Part shown: in pieces, positions 41,911 to 51,123 of the stretch | How the letters are laid out: each line of letters opens with the position of its first letter | How positions within the stretch are numbered: position 1 is the first letter of the stretch | Origin: an uncultured Bacteroides sp. | GTDB lineage: Bacteria; Bacteroidota; Bacteroidia; Bacteroidales; Bacteroidaceae | Length of the DNA: 56,946 nucleotides | NCBI RefSeq assembly: GCF_937912035.1 | Contig: NZ_CALDPF010000052.1 | Coordinates: 1-56,946 of the forward strand | Direction: 5' to 3' | Notes under the pieces: generated by a model | What the model was told of the DNA's origin: nothing | Databases searched by the model: none | Seen by the model: the letters and a program-made list of their open reading frames with translations, nothing else | Position numbers and translations under genes: made by a program

Positions 41911-43431
41911 ATGAATCAAGAATTCGAGCTTATCGCCAAAACATTCCAGGGACTGGAAGAAGTATTGGCACAAGAACTCACTGAATTGGGAGCCGGCAAC
42001 ATCGAAATTGGTCGCCGCATGGTTTCTTTCACAGGCGACAAGGCAATGATGTACAAAGCAAACTTTTGCCTGCGTACTGCAATCCGCATTCTTAAACCAA
42101 TCAAACATTTTACTGCCAACTCGGCCGACGAAGTTTACGATGCTGTAAAAAGCATTGAATGGGATGAATATCTTGACAATATGAGCAGCTTCAGTGTAGA
42201 TGCTGTAGTATTCTCTGAAGAATTCCGCCATTCAAAATTCGTTGCATACAAGGTAAAAGATGCCATTGTGGACTATTTCCGCGAAAAGACAGGAAACCGT
42301 CCGTCTGTACGCATCAGTAAGCCTGATTTGGGTATTAACATCCACATTGCAGAAAACCAGTGTACTTTGTCACTCGACAGCTCCGGCGAGTCTCTTCACC
42401 GCCGCGGTTACCGTCAGGAACAGGTGGAGGCTCCGCTTAACGAAGTTCTCGCTGCCGGAATGATATTGATGACAGGTTGGAGAGGCGAGTGCGACCTTAT
42501 CGACCCTATGTGCGGTTCTGGTACTATTCCTATCGAGGCTGCACTGATAGCACGCAACATCGCTCCGGGTGTGTTCCGCAAAGAATTCGGATTCGAAAAA
42601 TGGAAAGATTTCGACCGCGAACTTCTCGACTCAATCTATAACGACGACTCGCAGGAAAAAGAATTCAACCATAAGATATACGGTTATGACAACAATCCTA
42701 AGGCAAATGAGATTGCCACTCACAACATCAAGGCTGCCGGAGTGAGCAAGGATATCATACTGAAAATCCAACCGTTCCAGCAGTTTGAACAGCCTGCAGA
42801 AAAGAGCATCATCATTACAAACCCTCCATACGGTGAGAGAATCTCATCGGACGACTTGCTTGGTCTGTACAAGATGATAGGAGAAAGACTGAAACATGCT
42901 TTCACTGGTAACGATGCATGGATATTAAGCTACCGTAACGAATGTTTCGACCAGATAGGACTTAAGCCAAGTGTGAAAATACGTCTGATGAACGGTGCTC
43001 TGGAATGTCAGTTCCGCCAGTATCAGTTGTTCGACGGCAAGTTCAAGGCGTTCAGAAGTGGTGAGGAAGGAAAGAACTTCAAGGCCAAGAGTGAAGAAAG
43101 AAGCGAAAGACCAAGAAGAAGGAGTGAGAAACCTGATTTCGGCAAAGGTGACCGCAAGGACAGAAAACCTTTCGGCAACGACAAAGGTGATAGAAGAGAC
43201 CGTAAAGACGGCGATACAAAATCTGAATTCAGAGGAAGAAGAGCCGGCGACGGAAAAGAATTCACACGCGAAAGAAAGAGCGAATTCAAATACCGCGACG
43301 AAAACAAGCCACGCACTCCACGCCCGTCAACAGACGACGGACGTCCTAAAGGCGCGCCTGCACCAAGATATATGCACAGCAGACGCAAGCCGGAAGACTT
43401 ATTGTCAACAGAAGAAAACAACGTTGATTAA
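41911..43431 (+). CDS. THUMP-domain 23S rRNA (guanine-N2)-methyltransferase, RlmL-N type, with charged tail
   Basis: The 506-residue SAM-dependent RNA methyltransferase starts at ATG 41911, downstream of its promoter. A THUMP RNA-binding domain (about 45-160) precedes the catalytic domain: MCGSGTIPIEAALIARN (about 199-215) binds SAM and NPPYGER (about 305-311) is the N2-guanine active site. This matches the N-terminal methyltransferase of RlmL (G2445). From about residue 385 a low-complexity tail of some 120 residues rich in Arg, Lys, Asp, Glu and Gly follows, probably disordered and RNA-binding. Two palindromes at the promoter suggest repression. Confidence 0.92.
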   Translation: MNQEFELIAKTFQGLEEVLAQELTELGAGNIEIGRRMVSFTGDKAMMYKANFCLRTAIRILKPIKHFTANSADEVYDAVKSIEWDEYLDNMSSFSVDAVVFSEEFRHSKFVAYKVKDAIVDYFREKTGNRPSVRISKPDLGINIHIAENQCTLSLDSSGESLHRRGYRQEQVEAPLNEVLAAGMILMTGWRGECDLIDPMCGSGTIPIEAALIARNIAPGVFRKEFGFEKWKDFDRELLDSIYNDDSQEKEFNHKIYGYDNNPKANEIATHNIKAAGVSKDIILKIQPFQQFEQPAEKSIIITNPPYGERISSDDLLGLYKMIGERLKHAFTGNDAWILSYRNECFDQIGLKPSVKIRLMNGALECQFRQYQLFDGKFKAFRSGEEGKNFKAKSEERSERPRRRSEKPDFGKGDRKDRKPFGNDKGDRRDRKDGDTKSEFRGRRAGDGKEFTRERKSEFKYRDENKPRTPRPSTDDGRPKGAPAPRYMHSRRKPEDLLSTEENNVD

Positions 43432-43438
43432 TACATAT

Positions 43439-43480
43439 CCTTGCTGGGTAAAACCTTACCCAGCAAGGTTTCATATTTTT
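43439..43480 (+). terminator. Rho-independent terminator
   Basis: A perfect 13-bp stem: 43439-43451 with 43456-43468, then a T-rich tail. Confidence 0.92.
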
Positions 43481-43510
43481 AAAACGATTCTATAACGTAA
43501 CAGAAAAAAC

Positions 43511-45784
43511 ATGATTCTCAAGAACAAAATTATAACCCTATTGAGTATAATGGCACTTAATATCCCTACTACAGGAATCCTGGCACAGGAAAAGACTTCG
43601 TTCACACTACAGGATGTAATACCGGGAGGTGACAACTATTTCAACCTCATTCCAAAAAGAATGTCAGGCCTGAAATGGTGGGGCGACGTATGTATCCGCA
43701 CAGGAGTGGAGGAGATAGTATCTATCGACACAAAGAACGGAAAGGAAAAGACTATCATCACCTTAGAAGAAATAAATTCTGCATTGCAGGCTGACGAGAA
43801 GACCAAGGGTATCAAGCAGCTACGTTCGCTCATGGGTGCTTCAATGCCTTGGGGAGATGAGAAAGAAATACTTCTCTCACACGACGGTAACATCATAGTT
43901 TATGACTTCGAAGACAAGACCGTAAAATCGGCTATCAAAATAAACAAGGGAGCTGCCAATATTGATTTCTGCAAAGAAAGCATGACTGTGGCATATACAG
44001 TGGGTGACAACCTACATATAGCTTCCGAGAAAATAGCAGACAAGCAGGTTAATCCTGACATCGACATTGAAAAAGCCGCATGCGGTGCTAACGATATACA
44101 CGACATCGTTTACGGACAGGCTGTACACCGTAATGAATTCGGTATTTACAAGGGTACATTCTGGAGTCCTGAAGGAAAATACCTTGCTTTCTACCGAATG
44201 GATCAGAGTATGGTGACAGACTATCCGCAAGTAAATACCACTACACGCACAGCAACCCTAGAACCTGACAAATATCCTATGGCAGGCATGACAAGCCATA
44301 AGGTAACAGTTGGAATATATAATCCAGAGAGCGGAAAGACAGTCTATCTGGATGCAGGCGACCCTACAGACAGATATTTCACAAACATATCATGGGCTCC
44401 TGACGAGGAAAACATCTATGTGATAGAAGTGAACCGCGACCAGAACTATGCACAACTCGTTAAGTACGATGCCGAAACAGGTAAGAAAATCGGTGTACTG
44501 TACGAGGAATCTCATCCTAAATATGTTGAGCCTCAGCATCCTCTGACATTCCTACCATGGGATGAGACAAAATTCATCTACCAGAGCCAGAGAGACGGCT
44601 TCAATCATCTGTATCTGTTCGATACTAAGAAACCTAGACCTGTCACATTGGAACTGATAGAAGGTATGAACAAATACAAAGAATATGTAGAGGTAAAACA
44701 GCTCACCAAAGGCAACTGGCTGATACAGGATATCCTCGGTTTCAACGAAGCGAAGAAGGAAATCATCATTGCATCTACAGAGGCTTCACCTTTGCAGACT
44801 AACATCTACAGCCTCAACATAAATAGCGGCAAACGTACTTTGATTGGCAAGGAAGACGGTAACCATAGAGCACAACTCTCTGCCGGTGGTAATTATATAA
44901 TCGACAACATGACTTCGTTCAGTGTAGCAGGCGAAACAAGCATACTCCCTACAAACGGCAAAAAGGGTATTACTATCTTCACTTCAAGCGACCCTATGCC
45001 TGAGATATTCAATATGCCTGAGATAACTCTTGGAACAATAAAGGCTGCAGACGGCAAGACTGATCTTTACTACAGACTTATCAAGCCGGTTAACTTCGAC
45101 CCTAACAAGAAATATCCTGCTATAATCTACGTGTATGGCGGTCCTCACGCACAGATGATACACAACACTCGTTTCTACGATGCGCGCGGATGGGACTTGT
45201 ACATGGCTCAGAAAGGATATGTAATGCTTACAGTTGACAGCCGTGGCAGCGACAACCGCGGACGAGAATTCGAGAACTGTACTTTCCGTCAACTTGGTGT
45301 GGAAGAAATGAAAGACCAGGTGGAAGGAGCAAAGATGCTGCAGTCACTTCCATACGTTGATGCAAATAGGATAGGAGTACACGGATGGAGCTTCGGAGGA
45401 TTCATGACTACAAACCTTATGCTCACTTATCCTGAAATTTTCAAGGTTGGTGTAGCCGGAGGTCCGGTTATCGACTGGAAATACTACGAGGTGATGTACG
45501 GCGAAAGGTACATGGACACACCGGAAACTAATCCTGAAGGATACAAAAACTCAAACCTGAACCTGAAAGCAGGAAACCTGAAAGGACGACTACTGATTAT
45601 TATCGGTGGAGAAGACCCGACATGCGTTCCTCAGCACAGCTATACCTTCCTGCGCTCATGTATTGATGCAGGAACACATCCTGACTTCTTCGTTTATCCT
45701 GAATCAGGACATAACATGATTGGAACAGAAAGAGTTCATCTGCATGAACACATTTCGAGATACTTTGACGACTTCTTAAAATAA
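43511..45784 (+). CDS. Dipeptidyl peptidase IV (S9B)
   Basis: The 757-residue secreted serine exopeptidase releases Xaa-Pro dipeptides. A signal peptide (to GILAQ, about 26) leads to the DPP IV beta-propeller, with the substrate-anchoring Glu pair region near FGIYKGTFWSPEGKYLAFYRMD. The C-terminal hydrolase has GWSFGGFMTT with the nucleophile Ser (about residue 628), the Asp in GGEDPTCVP and the His in SGHNM. It ends 23 bp before purD with no terminator between, so some read-through is likely. Confidence 0.95.
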   Translation: MILKNKIITLLSIMALNIPTTGILAQEKTSFTLQDVIPGGDNYFNLIPKRMSGLKWWGDVCIRTGVEEIVSIDTKNGKEKTIITLEEINSALQADEKTKGIKQLRSLMGASMPWGDEKEILLSHDGNIIVYDFEDKTVKSAIKINKGAANIDFCKESMTVAYTVGDNLHIASEKIADKQVNPDIDIEKAACGANDIHDIVYGQAVHRNEFGIYKGTFWSPEGKYLAFYRMDQSMVTDYPQVNTTTRTATLEPDKYPMAGMTSHKVTVGIYNPESGKTVYLDAGDPTDRYFTNISWAPDEENIYVIEVNRDQNYAQLVKYDAETGKKIGVLYEESHPKYVEPQHPLTFLPWDETKFIYQSQRDGFNHLYLFDTKKPRPVTLELIEGMNKYKEYVEVKQLTKGNWLIQDILGFNEAKKEIIIASTEASPLQTNIYSLNINSGKRTLIGKEDGNHRAQLSAGGNYIIDNMTSFSVAGETSILPTNGKKGITIFTSSDPMPEIFNMPEITLGTIKAADGKTDLYYRLIKPVNFDPNKKYPAIIYVYGGPHAQMIHNTRFYDARGWDLYMAQKGYVMLTVDSRGSDNRGREFENCTFRQLGVEEMKDQVEGAKMLQSLPYVDANRIGVHGWSFGGFMTTNLMLTYPEIFKVGVAGGPVIDWKYYEVMYGERYMDTPETNPEGYKNSNLNLKAGNLKGRLLIIIGGEDPTCVPQHSYTFLRSCIDAGTHPDFFVYPESGHNMIGTERVHLHEHISRYFDDFLK

Positions 45785-45807
45785 AAAACTTAAAACCAAA
45801 ATATAAT

Positions 45808-47082
45808 ATGAAACTCTTACTACTTGGCTCAGGCGGCCGCGAACATGCTCTGGCATGGAAAATTGCACAAAGCTCAAAAGTTGAGAAATTGTACATCGCT
45901 CCGGGAAATGCCGGAACACGCGAAGTTGGTGAAAATGTAGCTATCAAGGCTGACGATTTTAATGCCATCAAACAGTTTGTTGTTGAAAACAAGGTTGATA
46001 TGGTGGTAGTAGGTCCGGAAGATCCATTGGTAAAGGGTGTATATGACTTTTTCCGCGACGACGAAGCATTGAAATCAATCCCAGTTATAGGCCCTTCTAA
46101 AGCCGGTGCAGTGCTTGAAGGAAGTAAGGAATTTGCAAAAGGATTCATGCAGCGTCACAATATCCCTACGGCAGGCTACAAGAGCATTACAGCCGAAAAC
46201 CTTGAAGAAGGATTGGCTTTCCTTGAGACTCTTGAAGCTCCATACGTGCTTAAAGCTGACGGATTGTGTGCCGGAAAAGGTGTATTGATTCTCCCTACAC
46301 TGGAAGAAGCTAAGAAGGAACTGAAGGAAATGCTTGGCGGTATGTTCGGAAGTGCTTCTGCCACTGTTGTTATCGAAGAATTCCTTAGCGGTATAGAATG
46401 TTCTGTTTTCGTTCTTACAGACGGAAAGAACTACAAGATATTACCTGAAGCAAAAGACTACAAACGTATCGGCGAAGGCGACAAAGGTCTTAACACAGGA
46501 GGTATGGGTTCTGTATCACCTGTTCCGTTTGCAAATGCAGAATGGATGAAGAAGGTGGAAGACCGTATCATACGTCCTACTGTAGAAGGTCTTGCAGAAG
46601 AAGGTATCGACTATAAGGGATTCATCTTCTTCGGACTTATCAACGTGAAGGGCGAACCAATGGTGATAGAATACAACGTACGTATGGGTGACCCTGAAAC
46701 AGAAAGCGTGATGCTCCGTATCAAGAGCGACCTGGTTGACCTGCTCGAAGGTGTTGCAGAAGGTAACCTCGACCAGCGTGTTCTTGAGATAGACCCTCGC
46801 TCGGCTGTATGCGTTATGCTGGTATCAGGAGGATATCCTGAAGCATACGACAAAGGATTCCCTATGAGCGGCATAGAAGACGCTAAAGCAGGCGGAAGCA
46901 TAGTATTCCATGCCGGAACAGCTGTTAAGGACGGACAGGTAGTAACTGCCGGAGGACGTGTCATCGCTGTAAGTTCTTACGGAGCAAACAAGGAAGAAGC
47001 CTTGGCTATGTCGTTCCAGAATGCCGGCAAGATACAGTTCGAGAAGAAATATTTCCGTTCAGACATAGGTTTCGATTTATAA
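45808..47082 (+). CDS. purD: Phosphoribosylamine-glycine ligase
   Basis: PurD joins glycine to phosphoribosylamine with ATP, the second step of purine synthesis. The 424-residue ATP-grasp enzyme has GSGGREHALAWK at the N-terminus (residues 7-18), the ATP-grasp segment APYVLKADGLCAGKGV (about 143-158), and the signature GLNTGGMGSVSPVP (about 229-242). YNVRMGDPETES supplies the metal ligands. Six bases separate it from the next membrane protein gene, which may share its transcript. Confidence 0.97.
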   Translation: MKLLLLGSGGREHALAWKIAQSSKVEKLYIAPGNAGTREVGENVAIKADDFNAIKQFVVENKVDMVVVGPEDPLVKGVYDFFRDDEALKSIPVIGPSKAGAVLEGSKEFAKGFMQRHNIPTAGYKSITAENLEEGLAFLETLEAPYVLKADGLCAGKGVLILPTLEEAKKELKEMLGGMFGSASATVVIEEFLSGIECSVFVLTDGKNYKILPEAKDYKRIGEGDKGLNTGGMGSVSPVPFANAEWMKKVEDRIIRPTVEGLAEEGIDYKGFIFFGLINVKGEPMVIEYNVRMGDPETESVMLRIKSDLVDLLEGVAEGNLDQRVLEIDPRSAVCVMLVSGGYPEAYDKGFPMSGIEDAKAGGSIVFHAGTAVKDGQVVTAGGRVIAVSSYGANKEEALAMSFQNAGKIQFEKKYFRSDIGFDL

Positions 47083-47088
47083 TATATC

Positions 47089-48030
47089 ATGCGTAACCGC
47101 TTTCAATATGAGATAGCTACCGGGAGACTGACTCTTCCGGTAGCTATCATATTATCATTAATTCTGTGGATAGCATCTTTCAACGATAAATTGGAGGTTG
47201 CATCATTTCTGACAGGAGGTTTGGTAACATATCTTCTCATTGAGTTCAATACTTCATTTGCCCTTGTACGAAGCCGTTCATCGTTGCCCTCTGCCTTATT
47301 TGCCATACTTTATTCATCATCTTTGTTCCTTCATGAATATGGTAAAGGGGAATGCTGGATTCTGTTACTTTTCATGGGAAGTCTTTATTGTCTGCTCAAG
47401 AGTTATGAATTAAGCAACGCATCTAAATATATCTTCCACGCCTTTTTATGGCTAGGCATAGCAAGTCTGATAGAACCGGGAGTGATTCTTTCTGTACCGC
47501 TGGTATTCATCTTAATGTTTCAGCTCAGGTCATTCAGCTTCAAGACTTTCTTTGCGGGTATTATTGGTCTTTGTACTCCGTACTGGCTGATAACAGGATA
47601 TGACCTATATACTGGAAAAGACCTGATGTTTATCACATGGTTCGACAATATTTTTGAATGGAATACAAACATATACAGTAACTTTCCGATACATCATATT
47701 GTAACAGCCGGGGGGGTATTATTACTATCTACTGTAAGCGGAATAAACAGTCTTATAGAATCACAAAGTGATAAGGTAAGGAACAGAATCATGATAATGG
47801 TAATAAACACTATAGGAATATATGAAACTATTCTCATGATTGCGCAACCTGCTATGCTTAAAACAATATTTCCCATTATAATAACAATGGGATCTATCCT
47901 TTACGGATATATCATGATACAGAAGACAAACAGGTTTACATATATTTTTATGATATTTTCACTGGTTATAACCGCTCTTATGGCATTATATAACCTGATG
48001 ATTCATTTTTCGACGAACATAGGATTATAA
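47089..48030 (+). CDS. Multi-pass membrane protein of unknown function
   Basis: The 313-residue protein has about nine hydrophobic segments and a short conserved-looking N-terminus before the first helix (TLPVAIILSLILWIASF). It resembles the DUF6427-type membrane proteins of Bacteroidetes in layout; this is a loose resemblance. Its transcript is probably shared with purD upstream and the YqaA-type gene 6 nt downstream. Codons 9-20 contain a 12-bp perfect inverted repeat (47112-47148), an unusually stable hairpin just inside the coding start. Function unknown. Confidence 0.8.
   Translation: MRNRFQYEIATGRLTLPVAIILSLILWIASFNDKLEVASFLTGGLVTYLLIEFNTSFALVRSRSSLPSALFAILYSSSLFLHEYGKGECWILLLFMGSLYCLLKSYELSNASKYIFHAFLWLGIASLIEPGVILSVPLVFILMFQLRSFSFKTFFAGIIGLCTPYWLITGYDLYTGKDLMFITWFDNIFEWNTNIYSNFPIHHIVTAGGVLLLSTVSGINSLIESQSDKVRNRIMIMVINTIGIYETILMIAQPAMLKTIFPIIITMGSILYGYIMIQKTNRFTYIFMIFSLVITALMALYNLMIHFSTNIGL
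47112..47148 (+). promoter_or_regulatory. Strong hairpin in the first codons of the membrane protein gene
   Basis: GATAGCTACCGG (47112-47123) pairs with CCGGTAGCTATC (47137-47148). Further inner pairs leave a 5-nt loop. No T-run follows, so translational or mRNA-stability control is more likely than termination. Confidence 0.6.
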
Positions 48031-48036
48031 GATATC

Positions 48037-48495
48037 ATGGATACAATGCTACAGTTTCTCACAGAATGGGGTTATTGGGGAATGTTCATTTCAGCATTCC
48101 TGGCAGGAACAGTGTTGCCGTTCAGTTCGGAAGCCGTATTGCTGGCATGTATCGGACTTGGACTTGACCCTATACTGTCCACACTATCCACCACAGCAGG
48201 AAATGCTTTGGGAGGACTGACATGCTACTGGATAGGACATCTTGGAAAGATGGAATGGATAGAAAAGTATCTGGGGGTGAAAAAGAAACAGATGGACAAG
48301 GCAGAAAGATTTATCAAAGGAAAAGGTTCATGGATAGCTTTCCTGTCATTTCTGCCGGTTATAGGTGACGCTATACTGGTAGTATTGGGACTGATGAGAG
48401 CCAACGCACTTATAGTTACAATATCCATGACTTTGGGAAAACTTGCAAGATATGCCATTCTTGTAGCCACAACCCTGAAACTGATATCCTTATAA
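48037..48495 (+). CDS. YqaA-family (DedA/VTT-like) inner-membrane protein
   Basis: The 152-residue protein has the short VTT/SNARE-associated fold typical of YqaA. FLAGTVLPFSSEAVLLACIGLG (residues 21-42) is followed by NALGGLTCYWIGHLGK, an amphipathic helix KKKQMDKAERFIKGKGSW, and FLPVIGDAILVVLGLMR. DedA-type proteins move or flip membrane lipids such as undecaprenyl phosphate; the role of the YqaA branch is not settled. It sits between the unknown membrane protein (6 nt) and mnmD (15 nt). Confidence 0.9.
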   Translation: MDTMLQFLTEWGYWGMFISAFLAGTVLPFSSEAVLLACIGLGLDPILSTLSTTAGNALGGLTCYWIGHLGKMEWIEKYLGVKKKQMDKAERFIKGKGSWIAFLSFLPVIGDAILVVLGLMRANALIVTISMTLGKLARYAILVATTLKLISL

Positions 48496-48510
48496 CAAAC
48501 AATTAAGGTT

Positions 48511-49170
48511 ATGGAAATAGAAAAAACAGCAGATGGAAGCTATACACTGTTCGTTCCGGAACTGGACGAGCATTATCACTCTGTGAAAGGAGCATTGACA
48601 GAGTCGGAACACATATTCATCAATATGGGTCTTAAACATTCACAGGCTACGTCACCACATATACTGGAAATTGGTTTTGGAACAGGACTAAATGCCTTCC
48701 TGACATCTCTCGAAGCCAAAAATGAGAAGAGAAACATATTCTATACCACTATAGAGAAATTTCCTCTTGATATGGAGACTATAAAGCTTCTTGAGTATCC
48801 GAAACTTATCGCACCGGAAGAAAGCGAACTGTTTTACTCTATCCACAATGCAGAATGGAACTCACCGCAAACCGTATCAGAGCATTTCACTATTGAAAAA
48901 ATAGAAGGTGATTTTACTGAATATAATTTCAGAAAAGGCTACGACATTATATATTTTGATGCCTTTGCACCTGAAAAACAACCTGAAATGTGGAACCAGA
49001 CACTGTTTAACAACCTATATGATGTATTGAACAACAACGGAATACTCACCACATATTGTGCAAAAGGAGTTGTAAGACGGATGCTTCAGAAAGCGGGTTT
49101 CATAGTGGAACGCTTGGCAGGTCCTCCGGGAGGCAAAAGAGAAATACTGAGAGGGACCAAAAAGAAATGA
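48511..49170 (+). CDS. mnmD: tRNA (5-methylaminomethyl-2-thiouridine)-methyltransferase MnmD
   Basis: MnmD methylates nm5(s2)U34 to mnm5(s2)U34, the job of the N-terminal half of MnmC in E. coli. The 219-residue protein has the SAM motif LEIGFGTGLNAFL (about residues 51-63). The family motif YFDAFAPEKQPEMWN (about 149-163) and TYCAKGVVRRMLQKAGF follow, with GPPGGKREIL near the end. The FAD domain of MnmC is absent, as normal for MnmD. mnmG and mnmA for the earlier steps are also in the window. Confidence 0.95.
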   Translation: MEIEKTADGSYTLFVPELDEHYHSVKGALTESEHIFINMGLKHSQATSPHILEIGFGTGLNAFLTSLEAKNEKRNIFYTTIEKFPLDMETIKLLEYPKLIAPEESELFYSIHNAEWNSPQTVSEHFTIEKIEGDFTEYNFRKGYDIIYFDAFAPEKQPEMWNQTLFNNLYDVLNNNGILTTYCAKGVVRRMLQKAGFIVERLAGPPGGKREILRGTKKK

Positions 49171-49237
49171 AATCTTACACAAAACGAAATGTGCAGGAAA
49201 CAGCATAATGATTAATCTTTTAAATTTTGATTGTAAC

Positions 49238-50125
49238 ATGAAAACATTATTATCTATTATATGCCTGCTTCTGGCTTTTTCATCATGCAGTAACACTGAA
49301 AAAAACGATAAGCCTACAATAACCGTCACAATAGAACCGCTAAGATATTTCACAGAAGTCATTGCAGGCGATAAATTCAAAGTAGTGAGCATGGTACCGG
49401 CCGGCAGCAGCCCGGAAACTTACGACCCGACTCCACAACAAATGGTCAACCTTAGTAAGAGTGTTGCATATCTGCGTATAGGATATATAGGATTCGAACA
49501 GTCGTGGACTGGCAAACTACAGGAAAGTCTTCCGAAACTACCATTCTACGATACTTCCGCCGGGGTAAATCTCATACACCAGCAATGTTCACACTCACAT
49601 GACAACAGTGCACAGGAGAACCATGTACACGGCGTAGAACCACACATCTGGAATTCTACAGAGAACGCTAAAATAATAGCCAATAACATCTGTAACGCAC
49701 TGCAAGAACTGGACAGCAAGAACTCGGAATACTATAACAGCAGACTGGACAGTCTTACAAAAATAATAGAAAATACCGATGAAAAAATAAAGGAAATAAT
49801 TACTGATGCAGACAAGACTTTCCTTATCTATCATCCGGCTTTGACTTACTTTGCCAGAGATTACGGTCTGGAACAAATCAGTATTGAGGAAGGCGGAAAA
49901 GAACCGTCGCCCGCTCATCTGCAGTCACTAATAAAACTGTGTAAAGACAAGAACGCCAAAGTAATATTCGTGCAGCAGGAGTTCGACATGCGCAATGCAG
50001 AAACTATAGCCAAGGAACTTGGAGTGGAAGTTGTTCCGGTTAATCCGTTAAACTACAACTGGACTGAAGAGATGATAAATACAGCAAAGGCACTACATAC
50101 AAAAGAAGTTTCAACCAACGAATAA
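49238..50125 (+). CDS. Zinc-type ABC transporter substrate-binding lipoprotein
   Basis: The 295-residue cluster A-I (ZnuA/AdcA-like) binding protein has a lipobox SSCS (Cys about 17). It shows the metal-site residues expected for zinc or manganese: YDPTPQQM, a His-rich loop (HQQCSHSHDNSAQENHVHGVEPHIW, about 113-137), YHPALTYFARDYG and the C-terminal Asp/Glu. The His-rich loop favours zinc. ATG 49238 is chosen because it directly begins the lipoprotein signal; an upstream in-frame ATG at 49208 would spoil it. Its stop overlaps the ATPase start by one base. Confidence 0.92.
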   Translation: MKTLLSIICLLLAFSSCSNTEKNDKPTITVTIEPLRYFTEVIAGDKFKVVSMVPAGSSPETYDPTPQQMVNLSKSVAYLRIGYIGFEQSWTGKLQESLPKLPFYDTSAGVNLIHQQCSHSHDNSAQENHVHGVEPHIWNSTENAKIIANNICNALQELDSKNSEYYNSRLDSLTKIIENTDEKIKEIITDADKTFLIYHPALTYFARDYGLEQISIEEGGKEPSPAHLQSLIKLCKDKNAKVIFVQQEFDMRNAETIAKELGVEVVPVNPLNYNWTEEMINTAKALHTKEVSTNE

Positions 50126-50892
50126 TGAATAACCGCATAATAAAAATAGAGAATTTGTCCGCAGGATATGAGAATAAGACCGTCCTTCATGACATAAATC
50201 TGGAGATAGCAGAAAAGGATTTCCTTGGCATTATAGGTCCGAACGGCGGAGGAAAAACCACACTGATGAAGGTGATACTGGGACTTCTGGAACCTACCGA
50301 AGGAAAAATAACCTATTATGATAACGGTACCCCCACAGAAAGACTGGAAATAGGCTATCTGCCGCAATATAATTCAATAGACAAGAAATTCCCTATATCT
50401 GTTTACGAAGTTATTCTTTCCGGGCTTAACAGACAAAAAAACCTGTTCAGAAGATTCACAAAAGAACATCATGAAAGAGTAAAGAAAACTATCTCCATGA
50501 TGGGACTCGAAGGAATGGAAAACAAGCCGATAGGACAGCTGAGCGGAGGACAGATGCAAAGAGCTTTATTAGGTAGAGCCATTGTTTCAGATCCTAAGGC
50601 AATAATACTTGACGAGCCAAATACCTATATCGACAAGCGTTTCGAAGCCAGACTGTATTCACTGCTTGAGGAAATAAACAAGGAAAGGACTATAATACTT
50701 GTAAGCCACGACATAGGATCAGTACTGCAAAATGTAAAGAGTATAGCTTGCGTAAACGGCACTTTGGACTATCACCCTCAAAGCGAAGTCTCTGCCGAAT
50801 GGATAGAAGAAAAGCTGCAATGCCCTATTGAACTGCTTGGACACGGTGAACTGCCGCACAGAGTACTCAAAAAACACAATCATAAAGACTAA
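50125..50892 (+). CDS. Zinc-type ABC transporter ATP-binding protein
   Basis: The 255-residue ABC ATPase of the metal-uptake branch (ZnuC/MntB-like) has Walker A GPNGGGKTT (residues 38-46), the ABC signature LSGGQMQRALLGRA (about 138-151), Walker B AIILDEP and the switch His in LVSHD. The start overlaps the binding-protein stop (TAATG), so translation is coupled. The expected membrane permease gene does not follow: a repeat array, a tRNA gene and LysO come next. Confidence 0.94.
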   Translation: MNNRIIKIENLSAGYENKTVLHDINLEIAEKDFLGIIGPNGGGKTTLMKVILGLLEPTEGKITYYDNGTPTERLEIGYLPQYNSIDKKFPISVYEVILSGLNRQKNLFRRFTKEHHERVKKTISMMGLEGMENKPIGQLSGGQMQRALLGRAIVSDPKAIILDEPNTYIDKRFEARLYSLLEEINKERTIILVSHDIGSVLQNVKSIACVNGTLDYHPQSEVSAEWIEEKLQCPIELLGHGELPHRVLKKHNHKD

Positions 50893-50941
50893 TAAAAACT
50901 ACAGTAATTTTATTTTCACAAATAAAATTTTATCCCATAAA

Positions 50942-51001
50942 AAACGCTTTGTCATTCGATGTAAAATGCCTTGTCGTTTAACTTCGAATGACAAAGCATT
51001 T
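50942..51001. repeat. Triple-copy intergenic repeat, locus B
   Basis: Copies of the same motif as locus A (15974-16033). Forward AAACGCTTTGTCATTCGA is at 50942-50959, forward AAATGCCTTGTCGTTTAA at 50964-50981, and the reverse of AAATGCTTTGTCATTCGA at 50984-51001. The outer copies form an inverted repeat. It lies 60 bp upstream of the tRNA-Gln promoter. Confidence 0.88.
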
Positions 51002-51060
51002 ATTTTTTAATGATCTAATAAGAAATATAGATCTATAAGTACGAAAAAAGTTAAAGAAAA

Positions 51061-51093
51061 TTTGGAAGATAACATAAAAAGATAGTATCTTTG
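51061..51093 (+). promoter_or_regulatory. Promoter of tRNA-Gln
   Basis: TTTG (51061-51064), 21 nt, TATCTTTG (51086-51093). Confidence 0.75.
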
Positions 51094-51123
51094 CCACGCA
51101 TTTCGAAAGAAAGCAATTAAGTT

